A DNA stretch of 64,000 bases from Klebsiella michiganensis. Lineage in GTDB: Bacteria > Pseudomonadota > Gammaproteobacteria > Enterobacterales > Enterobacteriaceae. Below, piece after piece: positions 50,974 through 61,343 of the stretch; within the stretch, counting starts at the first letter, position 1; each line of letters opens with the position of its first letter. Where the stretch lies: NCBI RefSeq assembly GCF_002925905.1, contig NZ_PRDB01000001.1, positions 62,001 through 126,000 of the forward strand, in the 5' to 3' direction. The notes below the pieces were generated by a model that had not been told where the DNA came from, did no database searches, and saw only the letters and a list, made by a program, of their open reading frames with translations. Made by a program: the position numbers and the translations under genes.

Positions 50974-51720
50974 ATGGCAAACTGGGTTACGGGCAAAGTG
51001 GTAAAAGTACAGAACTGGACTGATGCACTGTTTAGCCTCACCGTTCACGCGCCGGTTGCGCCCTTCACCGCTGGGCAGTTTGCCAAACTGGGGCTGGACG
51101 TAGACGGAGAACGCGTGCAGCGCGCCTATTCCTACGTCAACGCCCCCAGCAACCCCGATCTTGAGTTCTATCTGGTGACGGTTCCGGAGGGCAAGCTCAG
51201 CCCGCGGCTGGCGGCTCTGAAGCCGGGCGATGAAGTCCAGGTGGTCAGCGAAGCCGCCGGTTTCTTCGTGCTGGAAGAGGTGCCGGATTGCGACACCCTA
51301 TGGATGCTCGCCACCGGCACGGCGATTGGCCCGTACCTGTCAATTCTGGAAGAAGGGAAGGACCTGGATCGCTTTAAAAACCTGGTACTGGTGCACGCCG
51401 CGCGCTATGCCGCCGACCTCAGCTATCTGCCGCAGATGCAGGCGCTGGAAGCGCGCTATGCGGGCAAACTGCGCATCCAGTCGGTCGTGAGCCGGGAAAC
51501 CGCGCCGGGCATGCTCACGGGACGTATCCCGTTCCTGATTGAAACCGGCGCGCTGGAAGAGGCCGTCGGCCTGCCGATGAACGCCGAGAGCAGCCACGTC
51601 ATGCTGTGCGGTAACCCGCAGATGGTGCGCGACACCCAGCAGTTGCTGAAAGAGACCCGGCAGATGAGCAAGCACCTGCGTCGCCGGCCGGGTCATATGA
51701 CCGCCGAACACTACTGGTAA
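50974..51720 (+). CDS. fpr: Ferredoxin/flavodoxin-NADP+ reductase
   Basis: FAD enzyme of 248 residues that moves electrons between NADPH and flavodoxin or ferredoxin, supporting radical-SAM enzymes and oxidative defence. FAD-binding RVQRAYSYVNAPSNPDLEFY at about 47-66; NADP-binding LWMLATGTAIGPYLSILEEG at about 109-128; ESSHVMLCGNPQMVRDTQQL at about 206-225; the C terminus ends AEHYW as in E. coli. GAGAGGAGAG precedes the ATG. Its stop abuts the convergent yiiR. Confidence 0.97.
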   Translation: MANWVTGKVVKVQNWTDALFSLTVHAPVAPFTAGQFAKLGLDVDGERVQRAYSYVNAPSNPDLEFYLVTVPEGKLSPRLAALKPGDEVQVVSEAAGFFVLEEVPDCDTLWMLATGTAIGPYLSILEEGKDLDRFKNLVLVHAARYAADLSYLPQMQALEARYAGKLRIQSVVSRETAPGMLTGRIPFLIETGALEEAVGLPMNAESSHVMLCGNPQMVRDTQQLLKETRQMSKHLRRRPGHMTAEHYW

Positions 51721-52149
51721 TCAGGATTCCGCTTTCCAGCGCACGTCCAGCGTCTCTTTACCAAACTTATTCGCGCCCTGGGTACCGACAAACGCGCCCA
51801 GGTCGATCAGCATCATGACGATAATCAGCGTCGGTATAAACCGCCCGACGCCCCACTGCCAGACCCCAGGCAGCATCGACCAGTTGCCCGCCAGCAGCAT
51901 CCACGCCAGAATCATCAGCAGCGCCCAGAGCCCGGATTTACCCCGATCGTGCAGGCGTTTAATGGTCACCGCCGCCGTCGGCCACAGCAGGCACACCAGA
52001 ATAAAAGCCGCCGTCTGTAAATTGAGAAGGTTACTACCGGCCAGCGTGAACAGCGCGCTCATGGTCATTATCCAGATAGCGATCCAGATCCAGAAGTCGC
52101 GACGTCCAATCCGCCCTTTAATTGAGAATAGCCACTGCTGTAGGGTCAT
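51721..52149 (-). CDS. yiiR: DUF805 inner-membrane protein YiiR
   Basis: A 142-residue membrane protein of the DUF805 family with four predicted helices. Family motifs: GRIGRRDFWIWIAIWIM at about 12-28 and TIKRLHDRGKSGLWALLMIL at about 62-81. Function unknown. Position between fpr and yiiQ, in antisense orientation to both, is the E. coli arrangement. Its stop codon touches the fpr stop. Confidence 0.9.
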   Translation of the reverse strand: MTLQQWLFSIKGRIGRRDFWIWIAIWIMTMSALFTLAGSNLLNLQTAAFILVCLLWPTAAVTIKRLHDRGKSGLWALLMILAWMLLAGNWSMLPGVWQWGVGRFIPTLIIVMMLIDLGAFVGTQGANKFGKETLDVRWKAES

Positions 52150-52261
52150 GTTTTATTCCTTATCATCATCACCGACGTAGTTTACCCTGAAGGCGTGACT
52201 TTTTGACAAGCGTGACGGTTCTCGTTTTAATCGTCAGCAGATAAAAAAAGGGAAGATGGGC

Positions 52262-52861
52262 ATGAAGAAGTGGGCAACCTTATGTTTAATTGGGCTGGCG
52301 GCATTATCCGTCGGCCAAAAAGCGTTGTCCGCCGAGTCAGACGCCAGCGCTACGGCGCCCTATCTTCTCTCCGGCGCGCCGGCCTTTGATATTTCCATCA
52401 GCGAGTTTCGGGAAAAATTCAACAACGATAACCCGAAGCTATCGCTCAATGAATTTCGCGCCGTCGCCGCCAGCAAAGACCAGGCAAACCTGACCCGCGC
52501 CGCCACGAAGATCAATGAGAACCTTTACGCGTCGACCGCGCTTGAACGCGGCACGCTCAAAATTAAATCGATGCAGATCACCTGGCTACCGATTCAGGGG
52601 CCGCAGCAGAAAGCGGCGAAAGCGAGAGCCCAGGAGTATATGAGCGCCGTGATGCGCGCGTTCGTACCCACGCTCAGCCTGACGCAAAGCCAGCAGAAGC
52701 TGCAGAAACTGCTGACCGCCGGAAAAGGCAAACGTTACTTCTCCGAAACGGAAGGTGCTGTGCGCTATGTGGTGGCGGACAACGGCGAAAAGGGGCTGAC
52801 CTTCGCTGTTGAACCGATTAAGCTGGCGCTATCTGAAACGCTGGAAAACAACAATAAATGA
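52262..52861 (+). CDS. yiiQ: DUF1454 periplasmic protein YiiQ
   Basis: A 199-residue secreted protein of unknown function. Signal peptide about 1-22 (MKKWATLCLIGLAALSVG, cleavage after ALSA). The mature part has the DUF1454 pattern: YLLSGAPAFDISISEFREKF at about 36-55 and YASTALERGTLKIKSMQITW. The start is taken at 52262 because GGGAAG lies at the right distance; an in-frame ATG at 52256 would add two residues. Upstream of tpiA by 108 bp. Confidence 0.9.
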   Translation: MKKWATLCLIGLAALSVGQKALSAESDASATAPYLLSGAPAFDISISEFREKFNNDNPKLSLNEFRAVAASKDQANLTRAATKINENLYASTALERGTLKIKSMQITWLPIQGPQQKAAKARAQEYMSAVMRAFVPTLSLTQSQQKLQKLLTAGKGKRYFSETEGAVRYVVADNGEKGLTFAVEPIKLALSETLENNNK

Positions 52862-52969
52862 CAAAAAGCAAAGCCTTTCCAGTGATGAATCTCTATACTG
52901 TTTCACAGACCATGCTGCCCGCGGGGGCGGCTATATTCCTTAATTCGCTTTAAAGCGTGGAGAATAAAA

Positions 52970-53737
52970 ATGCGACATCCTTTAGTGATGGGTAACTGGA
53001 AACTGAACGGCAGCCGCCACATGGTAAACGAACTGGTCGCGAACCTGCGTACCGAACTGGCTGGCGTAACCGGCTGTGCAGTTGCCATTGCTCCGCCTGA
53101 GATGTACATCGACCTGGCTAAACAAGCCGCTGCGGGCAGCCACATTCACCTGGGCGCGCAGAACGTTGACCTGAACCTGTCCGGCGCGTTCACTGGCGAA
53201 ACCTCTGCCGAAATGCTGAAAGACATCGGCGCTGAATACATCATCATCGGCCACTCCGAGCGCCGTACCTACCACAAAGAGTCCGACGAGTTTATCGCCA
53301 GGAAATTCGCGGTACTGAAAGAGCAGGGTCTGATCCCGGTTCTGTGCATCGGTGAAACCGAAGCGGAAAACGAAGCGGGCAAAACGGAAGAAGTGTGCGC
53401 GCGTCAGATCGACGCCGTTCTGAAAACCCAGGGCGCGGCGGCGTTCGAAGGCGCAGTTATCGCTTATGAACCCGTATGGGCGATCGGTACCGGCAAATCG
53501 GCTACCCCGGCTCAGGCTCAGGCTGTACACAAATTCATTCGCGACCACATCGCTAAAGCTGATGCGAAAGTGGCTGAACAAGTGATCATCCAGTACGGCG
53601 GTTCCGTTAACGCGGGCAACGCAGCAGAGCTGTTCACCCAGCCGGACATCGACGGCGCGCTGGTTGGCGGCGCATCCCTGAAAGCTGACGCTTTCGCGGT
53701 GATCGTTAAAGCAGCAGAAGCCGCGAAAAAAGCGTAA
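52970..53737 (+). CDS. tpiA: Triosephosphate isomerase
   Basis: Interconverts dihydroxyacetone phosphate and glyceraldehyde-3-phosphate; 255 residues, as in E. coli. Catalytic Lys in [14 protein letters not shown] at about 6-19, His in [18 protein letters not shown] at about 90-107, Glu in [20 protein letters not shown] at about 163-182; phosphate loop IIQYGGSVN and GALVGGASL. Highly biased codons. It joins the glycerol pathway (GlpK/GlpD product DHAP) to glycolysis and to GlpX in gluconeogenesis. A REP pair follows. Confidence 0.98.
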   Translation: MRHPLVMGNWKLNGSRHMVNELVANLRTELAGVTGCAVAIAPPEMYIDLAKQAAAGSHIHLGAQNVDLNLSGAFTGETSAEMLKDIGAEYIIIGHSERRTYHKESDEFIARKFAVLKEQGLIPVLCIGETEAENEAGKTEEVCARQIDAVLKTQGAAAFEGAVIAYEPVWAIGTGKSATPAQAQAVHKFIRDHIAKADAKVAEQVIIQYGGSVNAGNAAELFTQPDIDGALVGGASLKADAFAVIVKAAEAAKKA

Positions 53738-53756
53738 TTCGCTTTAAGGCCTTTCC

Positions 53757-53840
53757 CCGGTCGCGCTTTGCAACCGGGGCTACTGACCAGAAATCTGCAA
53801 TATTTGTAGCCCGGCTCAGCACAGCGCAAGTCGGGTTTTT
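53757..53840. repeat. REP-type palindromes after tpiA
   Basis: One unit is ccggtcgcgctttgcaaccg then gggctac, the other gtagcccggctcagcacagc then gcaagtcgggtttttt. The T6 tract after the second unit suggests that it also acts as the tpiA terminator. It ends nine bases before the stop of the convergent transporter gene. Confidence 0.8.
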
Positions 53841-53848
53841 TTACCTCG

Positions 53849-55153
53849 CTACAGTTTCCCCAACGCCTGATACCACAGGTAGTCCAGCGGCAGCAGAATC
53901 AAATAGCTTACCGCCGCCAGCGCGATACACAGCAGCATTCCCGCCCGCGCAGGCACTTTCCCTAGCCCCATCGCCACGACAATCGGTGACGCCTGATACG
54001 GCAGCAGCGGCGTGGAGTACCCCAGCACCTGAATCATAATCACGCTCAGCAGCGGGAAGCCGGTGGCATCGGAGAAGCTCTGCGCGAAGGTGGTATACAG
54101 CGCCGGTACGCCGTTAGCGGTCATGATAAAGTTCAGCGCGCTGGTAATGCCGGTCAACGCGAGAAAGCTGGTAAACGGGCTCTCTTTATCCAGCGGCATA
54201 ATCTGCAGCAGGGCATTCCCCACCACGCCGCCGATACCGGTTTGCGTCACGGTGATAGCCAGCCCCAAAATCCCGGCGACGTAAATACAGGTGCGGATAT
54301 TCACGCCGCTGGAAAACTCCTCGCCGCTGATAAAACCGACCCGCGGCAGCAGCGTTATCACCGCCGCCGCCAGCCCCGTCCAGGCCGGCCCCACGCCGTG
54401 CCAGCTCTCCGTCACCCAGAGCGTCAGCACTACCACCAGCAGCCACGCCAGGCGCTTCTCATCGCGGCTCATCGGCGGCAGCGGCGTCATGTCGCGCGGC
54501 GGGTACGGTTTTCCGGGAAACAGCCAGCATATCAGGGCGATCAGCACAGCCCCTTTGAGCCAGCCGAGCACAGGCGTATGCAGCAGTAAATAGGGAAGAT
54601 AATTCAAATGGATACCATACGATCCCTCCGCCGCGCCGCTCATCACCAGATTCGGGACGTTGGCGGGCAGGATGGTGGCAGACAGCTGGAAGGTCCCGAA
54701 CCCCACCGCCAGCGCCAGGCCAAACCACGGGCGCGTCCCCTCTTCAATGCCGGCACGCCTGGCCATTGCCGCCACAATCGGCATCAGCAGCGCGATACGC
54801 CCCATATTGGACGGCATCACAAACGCCAGCGCATAGCTGAGCAGCACCACGCTGCCGACCATCAGCGGCCAGGAGTCGGTCAGCCGTGACGAGAGCGACC
54901 GGGCCGCCCTGTCCGCCAGCCCGGTTTTGCGTATCGCGATCCCCAGCACAAATCCGCTGAACACCAGCCAGAACGCCGATGAGGCAAAGCCGCCAAAAAT
55001 CACCTCCGGCGGCGCGATTTTGGCGATCATCGCTGCGGCAAAAAACAGCAGCGCAGTCATAAACTCCGGCAGTAGCGAAGTCGCCCAGAGGAGAATAGTG
55101 ATGCCGACGATGATAGAAGGAAGGAACAGAGGGTGGGACAACCAGAGCGACAT
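53849..55153 (-). CDS. SLC13/DASS-type permease
   Basis: Inner-membrane transporter of 434 residues, with about 11-12 hydrophobic segments. The layout follows the divalent anion:Na+ symporter/ArsB-NhaD group: two repeat halves with hairpin motifs, seen as MPSNMGRIALLMPIVAA at about 114-130 (SNT-like motif) and NFIMTANGVPALYTTFAQ at about 342-359. The cytosolic loop at about 205-225 is proline-rich. Substrate cannot be told; dicarboxylates, sulphate or citrate are possibilities. In E. coli no such gene lies between tpiA and cdh, so this is an accessory insertion. Its GC content matches the surroundings. Confidence 0.85.
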   Translation of the reverse strand: MSLWLSHPLFLPSIIVGITILLWATSLLPEFMTALLFFAAAMIAKIAPPEVIFGGFASSAFWLVFSGFVLGIAIRKTGLADRAARSLSSRLTDSWPLMVGSVVLLSYALAFVMPSNMGRIALLMPIVAAMARRAGIEEGTRPWFGLALAVGFGTFQLSATILPANVPNLVMSGAAEGSYGIHLNYLPYLLLHTPVLGWLKGAVLIALICWLFPGKPYPPRDMTPLPPMSRDEKRLAWLLVVVLTLWVTESWHGVGPAWTGLAAAVITLLPRVGFISGEEFSSGVNIRTCIYVAGILGLAITVTQTGIGGVVGNALLQIMPLDKESPFTSFLALTGITSALNFIMTANGVPALYTTFAQSFSDATGFPLLSVIMIQVLGYSTPLLPYQASPIVVAMGLGKVPARAGMLLCIALAAVSYLILLPLDYLWYQALGKL

Positions 55154-55226
55154 ACCTGTCTCCTGTCGATTTTTTCAGCAAGAATACGACGGACAATAAG
55201 ACAGGTAAACGCCAGATATGGTGGGG

Positions 55227-55982
55227 CTATTGCAGGATTGCGCAGCTGTGATCCTGAATCTCTTCCGCCGATGCGCGATTAAGCGTTAGCAGGTTACGCT
55301 CGGTGGCCAGCAGCACCAGCGAGCCATCGCTCTGCTTTGCCATCGCCAGCGCAAAACGGCCTATATGTTCACGCGCTTCCGGCACCTCTTCGGCCAGCAT
55401 CAGGAACGGGCTGCGCTGCGCCAGCTCCGTTTCAGTGACCCGACGCGCCAGATATTCGTGGCCCAGTAGTCCGCCGGGCAGCGGCAACCAGCGGCTGCTG
55501 ATAGCGGGTGCGTCCTTGTCCAGCTGGGTACGGACATCGGGACGCAGGCAGGAGATATGGATATGGAAATGATTTTGCGTGCGTCCGCTGCGCGAGTTGA
55601 TGGTCAAGGAGACCGCGTCATCCGATACGGCGGAACCACGATGCTGGCTCATGATTTCGCGCCCCTGCCAGGCCTGCCAGAAGAAGTTCGGCGTCAGGGG
55701 ATTAAGCAGCAGCGGACTTTCGGTGCCGTTAATACGGTAAGTCGGCATCAGCAGATACTGCAGCGGGCCATTGCGGTCTTTAAACAGCACATAGCCGCCC
55801 TTGAGGTTCACTTCCGCACAGGGCGCGGGATTCTGGTGCTGCTGTTGATTGGGGACGCACTGTTGCAGAACAATTTTGCGCAACGCATCAGGGTTGCCGG
55901 AATGAAGCCAGTAGTAGCCGCCGGCCATCGCCGCCACAACGACCACCAGCAGCGCTAATAAAAGGTATCGTACTCTTCGCAT
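55227..55982 (-). CDS. cdh: CDP-diacylglycerol pyrophosphatase
   Basis: Hydrolyses CDP-diacylglycerol to CMP and phosphatidate at the inner membrane; 251 residues. An N-terminal membrane anchor ([20 protein letters not shown] at about 6-25) precedes a HIT-superfamily domain with [14 protein letters not shown] at about 136-149, the catalytic histidine triad. Downstream parts ([19 protein letters not shown]) match E. coli Cdh. It stands between sbp and the SLC13 permease, on the same strand as both. Confidence 0.94.
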   Translation of the reverse strand: MRRVRYLLLALLVVVVAAMAGGYYWLHSGNPDALRKIVLQQCVPNQQQHQNPAPCAEVNLKGGYVLFKDRNGPLQYLLMPTYRINGTESPLLLNPLTPNFFWQAWQGREIMSQHRGSAVSDDAVSLTINSRSGRTQNHFHIHISCLRPDVRTQLDKDAPAISSRWLPLPGGLLGHEYLARRVTETELAQRSPFLMLAEEVPEAREHIGRFALAMAKQSDGSLVLLATERNLLTLNRASAEEIQDHSCAILQ

Positions 55983-56062
55983 TATTTTTTCCTGTCTCAG
56001 CCAGAAACGGAAGAGTAACGCAGTTTGATGACCAAATGAAAACAGGAAGAGGTTCGGTGTGT

Positions 56063-56168
56063 TTTCCCGGAGGCGGCGCTACCAGACTTCTCAGCCCCGG
56101 GTCGCGGCTTACGTCTGTCCGGGCGACAAGAGTTGTATCCCCGCTAAGCGCAGCGCAAGCGGGGATAA
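56063..56168. repeat. REP-type palindromes between cdh and sbp
   Basis: Contains cccggaggcggcgctaccag, a gtctgtccgggcgac arm, and a third arm pair ccccgctaagcgcagcgcaa then gcgggg. The last unit is a variant of the gtagcccggctaagcgc unit found at 60466-61318. It lies just downstream of the sbp stop on the minus strand. Confidence 0.7.
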
Positions 56169-56179
56169 GGATAGGCTAT

Positions 56180-57169
56180 TTAACGCTGGTTTATCTGGTC
56201 GAAGGTGCCGCCGTTGGAAAAGTGCTCTTTCTGCGCTTTCGTCCAGCCGCCAAACACGTCATCGATGGTGAACAGCTTCAGTTTCGGGAACTCATTCGCG
56301 TATTTTTTCGCTATCTCAGGATCGCGCGGACGATAGAAGTTCTTCGCCGCAATCTCCTGGCCTTCCGGCGAGTAGAGGTACTTCAGATACGCTTCCGCCA
56401 CCTGGCGAGTGCCCTTCTTGTCGACCACTTTATCCACCACGGAAACCGTCGGCTCGGCGAGAATCGATTCGCTCGGGGTCACGATCTCAAATTTGTCTTT
56501 ACCCAGTTCGTTGGTCGCCAGCAGGGCTTCGTTTTCCCAGGCAATCAGCACATCGCCGATCCCACGTTCCACGAAGGTGTTGGTCGCACCCCGGGCGCCG
56601 GAATCCAGCACTTCGACGTTCTTAAACAGCGCTTTTACGAACTCTTGCGCCTTCGCCTGATCGCCATTGTTCTGGTGAAGGGCATAGCCCCATGCCGCCA
56701 GATAGTTCCAGCGCGCGCCGCCGGAGCTTTTCGGGTTCGGGGTAATCACCGACACGCCCGGTTTAATCAGATCGTTCCAGTCGTGAATCTGCTTCGGGTT
56801 GCCTTTGCGTACGAGGAACACAATGGTTGAGGTATACGGCGCGGAGTTATCCGGCAGACGCTTCAGCCAGTTTTTGTCGATTCGGCCACGCTCGGCAATC
56901 GCATCGACGTCATAGGCCAGCGCAAGGGTCACCACGTCGGCTTCAATGCCGTTGATCACCGAGGTCGCCTGTTTGCCGGAGCCGCCGTGGGACTGACGAA
57001 TCACCACGTTGTCGCCGGTTTCTTGTTTCCAGTGCGCGCTAAAGGCTTTGTTGTACTGTTCGTACAGCTCGCGTGTTGGATCGTAAGAAACGTTTAATAG
57101 TTGAATGTCTTTTGCCAGAACGCTGGCGGATGCCAGCAACAGAGTTAACCCCACGCCCCACTTATTCAT
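56180..57169 (-). CDS. sbp: Periplasmic sulphate-binding protein
   Basis: Substrate-binding component of the sulphate ABC importer (CysUWA), 329 residues as in E. coli. Signal peptide 1-19 ([19 protein letters not shown]). Sulphate-contact regions: [20 protein letters not shown] at about 56-75 and [20 protein letters not shown] at about 148-167; the C terminus [16 protein letters not shown] is conserved. In E. coli pfkA lies upstream; here the 3' end of zapB is upstream instead, leaving 151 bp for its CysB-dependent promoter. Confidence 0.97.
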   Translation of the reverse strand: MNKWGVGLTLLLASASVLAKDIQLLNVSYDPTRELYEQYNKAFSAHWKQETGDNVVIRQSHGGSGKQATSVINGIEADVVTLALAYDVDAIAERGRIDKNWLKRLPDNSAPYTSTIVFLVRKGNPKQIHDWNDLIKPGVSVITPNPKSSGGARWNYLAAWGYALHQNNGDQAKAQEFVKALFKNVEVLDSGARGATNTFVERGIGDVLIAWENEALLATNELGKDKFEIVTPSESILAEPTVSVVDKVVDKKGTRQVAEAYLKYLYSPEGQEIAAKNFYRPRDPEIAKKYANEFPKLKLFTIDDVFGGWTKAQKEHFSNGGTFDQINQR

Positions 57170-57288
57170 CGCACCGCTCTCTTTATGTAGTGTTGTGATG
57201 GATTAAGCGTGCCAGAAAGCGGACTGATGATTAAAGAATAAAAAAAGATTGGCTATAACTTGTGAGTATATAGAGCGGGGGAGAGTTT

Positions 57289-57312
57289 GCCCCCTCCCGA
57301 ACGGGAGGGGGC
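57289..57312 (-). terminator. Terminator hairpin after zapB (sbp-zapB junction)
   Basis: The near-perfect palindrome gccccctcccga/acgggagggggc lies eight bases after the zapB stop on the minus strand. No long T-run follows, so it may be only a 3'-end stabiliser. The junction region 57170-57320 joins the sbp upstream region to the zapB downstream region, genes that are about 10 kb apart at the far ends of this block in E. coli. Confidence 0.6.
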
Positions 57313-57320
57313 GGGAAGCA

Positions 57321-58008
<688 letters not shown>

Positions 58009-58860
58009 ATGAGCCAAACATCAACACTAAAAGGCCAGTGCATCGCAGAGTTCCTCGGTACCGGGTTGTTGATCTTTTTCGGCGTTGGGTGCGTCGCTGC
58101 GCTTAAGGTCGCGGGAGCCAGCTTCGGTCAGTGGGAAATCAGCATCATCTGGGGTCTGGGCGTCGCCATGGCGATTTACCTGACCGCAGGGGTTTCCGGT
58201 GCGCACCTTAACCCGGCGGTCACCATCGCGCTGTGGCTGTTCGCCTGCTTTGACGGTCGTAAAGTTGTTCCATTTATCGTTGCGCAATTCGCTGGCGCCT
58301 TTTGCGCTGCGGCTTTAGTTTACGGGCTTTATTACAATCTTTTCTTCGATTTCGAACATACCCACAATATGGTGCGCGGTAGCGTCGAAAGTCTCGAGCT
58401 GGCAGGCATTTTCTCCACCTATCCGAATCCGCATATCAATTTTGTGCAGGCCTTCGCGGTAGAAATGGTGATTACCGCTATCCTGATGGGCGTCATTCTG
58501 GCGCTGACCGACGATGGTAACGGCGTGCCGCGTGGCCCGCTGGCGCCGCTGCTGATTGGTCTGCTGATCGCCGTCATCGGCGCATCCATGGGCCCGCTGA
58601 CCGGCTTCGCCATGAACCCGGCGCGTGATATCGGACCGAAAGCCTTCGCCTGGCTGGCAGGCTGGGGCAACGTCGCCTTCACCGGCGGCAAAGATATTCC
58701 TTATTTCCTGGTGCCGCTGTGTGCGCCAATCGTCGGTGCTGCGCTGGGCGCATTCTGCTACCGCAAGCTGATTGGCCGCCACCTGCCTTGCGACACCTGC
58801 GTCGTCGAAGAGAAAGAAGCCGCATCCCCCTCTACGACGCAACACAAAGCTTCGCTGTAA
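58009..58860 (+). CDS. glpF: Glycerol uptake facilitator (aquaglyceroporin)
   Basis: Inner-membrane channel for glycerol, 283 residues (E. coli 281). Six transmembrane helices plus two half-helices with the paired NPA boxes: GAHLNPAVTIALWLFACF at about 64-81 and GFAMNPARDIGPKAFAW at about 199-215; the filter Arg follows the second NPA. The ATG at 58009 gives MSQTSTLKGQCIAEFLGTGL; the frame extends upstream through the leader and is not used. It is 21 bp from glpK. Glycerol entering is trapped by GlpK. Confidence 0.97.
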   Translation: MSQTSTLKGQCIAEFLGTGLLIFFGVGCVAALKVAGASFGQWEISIIWGLGVAMAIYLTAGVSGAHLNPAVTIALWLFACFDGRKVVPFIVAQFAGAFCAAALVYGLYYNLFFDFEHTHNMVRGSVESLELAGIFSTYPNPHINFVQAFAVEMVITAILMGVILALTDDGNGVPRGPLAPLLIGLLIAVIGASMGPLTGFAMNPARDIGPKAFAWLAGWGNVAFTGGKDIPYFLVPLCAPIVGAALGAFCYRKLIGRHLPCDTCVVEEKEAASPSTTQHKASL

Positions 58861-60393
<1,533 letters not shown>

Positions 60394-60402
60394 GATGGGG
60401 GA

Positions 60403-61340
60403 AGTATTCCCGGCTGGCGGCGTAAACGCCTTAGCCTGGCTACCGCCCGCAGACCGCACAACCCCGTAGCCCGGCTAAGCGCAGCACGAGCCGGGGAGAA
60501 ACCGCGTCGATATATAAATCCCGGGGTATCCCCGGGTTGCGGCGTAAACGCCTTACCCGGGCTACCGCCCGCAAACCGCACACCCCCGTAGCCCGGCTAA
60601 GCGCGGCGCGAGCCGGGGGGAAACCGCGTCGATGTATAAATCCCGGGGTATCCCCGGGTTGCGGCGTAAACGCCTTACCCGGGCTACAGCCCGCAGACCG
60701 CACACCCCGTAGCCCGGCTAAGCGCGGCGCGAGCCGGGGAGAAGCCGCGTCGACGCATAAATCCCGGGGTATCCCCGGGTTGCGGCGTAAACGCCTTACC
60801 CGGGCTACCGCCCGCAGACCGCACAACCCCGTAGCCCGGCTAAGCGCAGCGCGAGCCGGGGGGCAACCGCGTCGATATATATATCCCGGGGTATCCCCGG
60901 GTTGCGGCGTAAACGCCTTACCCGGGCTACCGCCCGCAGACTGCACACCCCGTAGCCCGGCTAAGCGCAGCGCGAGCCGGGGGGGAAACCGCGTCGATGT
61001 ATAAATTCCGGGGTATCCCCGGGTTGCGGCGTAAACGCCTTACCCGGGCTACAGCCCGCAGACCGCACACCCCCGTAGCCCGGCTAAGCGCAGCGCGAGC
61101 CGGGGGGAAACCGCGTCGATGTATAAATCCCGGGGTATCCCCGGGTTGCGGCGTAAACGCCTTACCCGGGCTACCGCCCGCAGACCGCACAACCCCGTAG
61201 CCCGGCTAAGCGCGGCGCGAGCCGGGGAGAAACCGCGTCGATATATAAATCCCGGGGTATCCCCGGGTTGCGGCGTAAACGCCTTACCCGGGCTACAGCC
61301 CGCAGACTGCACAATTCCGTAGCGCACCGCCTCCGGGTTT
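60403..61340. repeat. Tandem array of seven ~122-bp REP/BIME-like units
   Basis: Full units start (gtagcccggctaagc) at about 60466, 60588, 60709, 60831, 60952, 61075 and 61197, spaced 121-123 bp; a partial right half precedes them (60410-60465) and a truncated start follows at 61319. Each unit has two palindromes: gtagcccggctaagcgcagc/gcgagccgggg, and cccggggtatccccggg plus gcggcgtaaacgcc, joined by accgcgtcgatatataaat. Units differ by single bases (ctaccgcccg or ctacagcccg; gcagcg or gcggcg). Open frames of up to 168 residues read through it but are repeat-encoded. It fills the whole glpK-gltS interval, 950 bp with no gene. Confidence 0.95.
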
Positions 61341-61343
61341 TTA

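Noticed and set aside
53849-55153. The SLC13 permease as part of a mobile element
   Set aside because: No transposase, integrase, terminal repeats or target duplication is visible, and its base composition matches the neighbours.
60440-61300. GGCGGTAG on the minus strand of several array units, resembling the RfaH ops element
   Set aside because: It is part of the REP palindrome, lacks the rest of the ops consensus, points toward glpK antisense, and is not in front of the LPS operons.
60403-61340. Regular ~122-bp spacing suggested a CRISPR array
   Set aside because: The whole unit is repeated with few changes; there are no unique spacers and no cas genes nearby. It is a REP/BIME-type tandem array.
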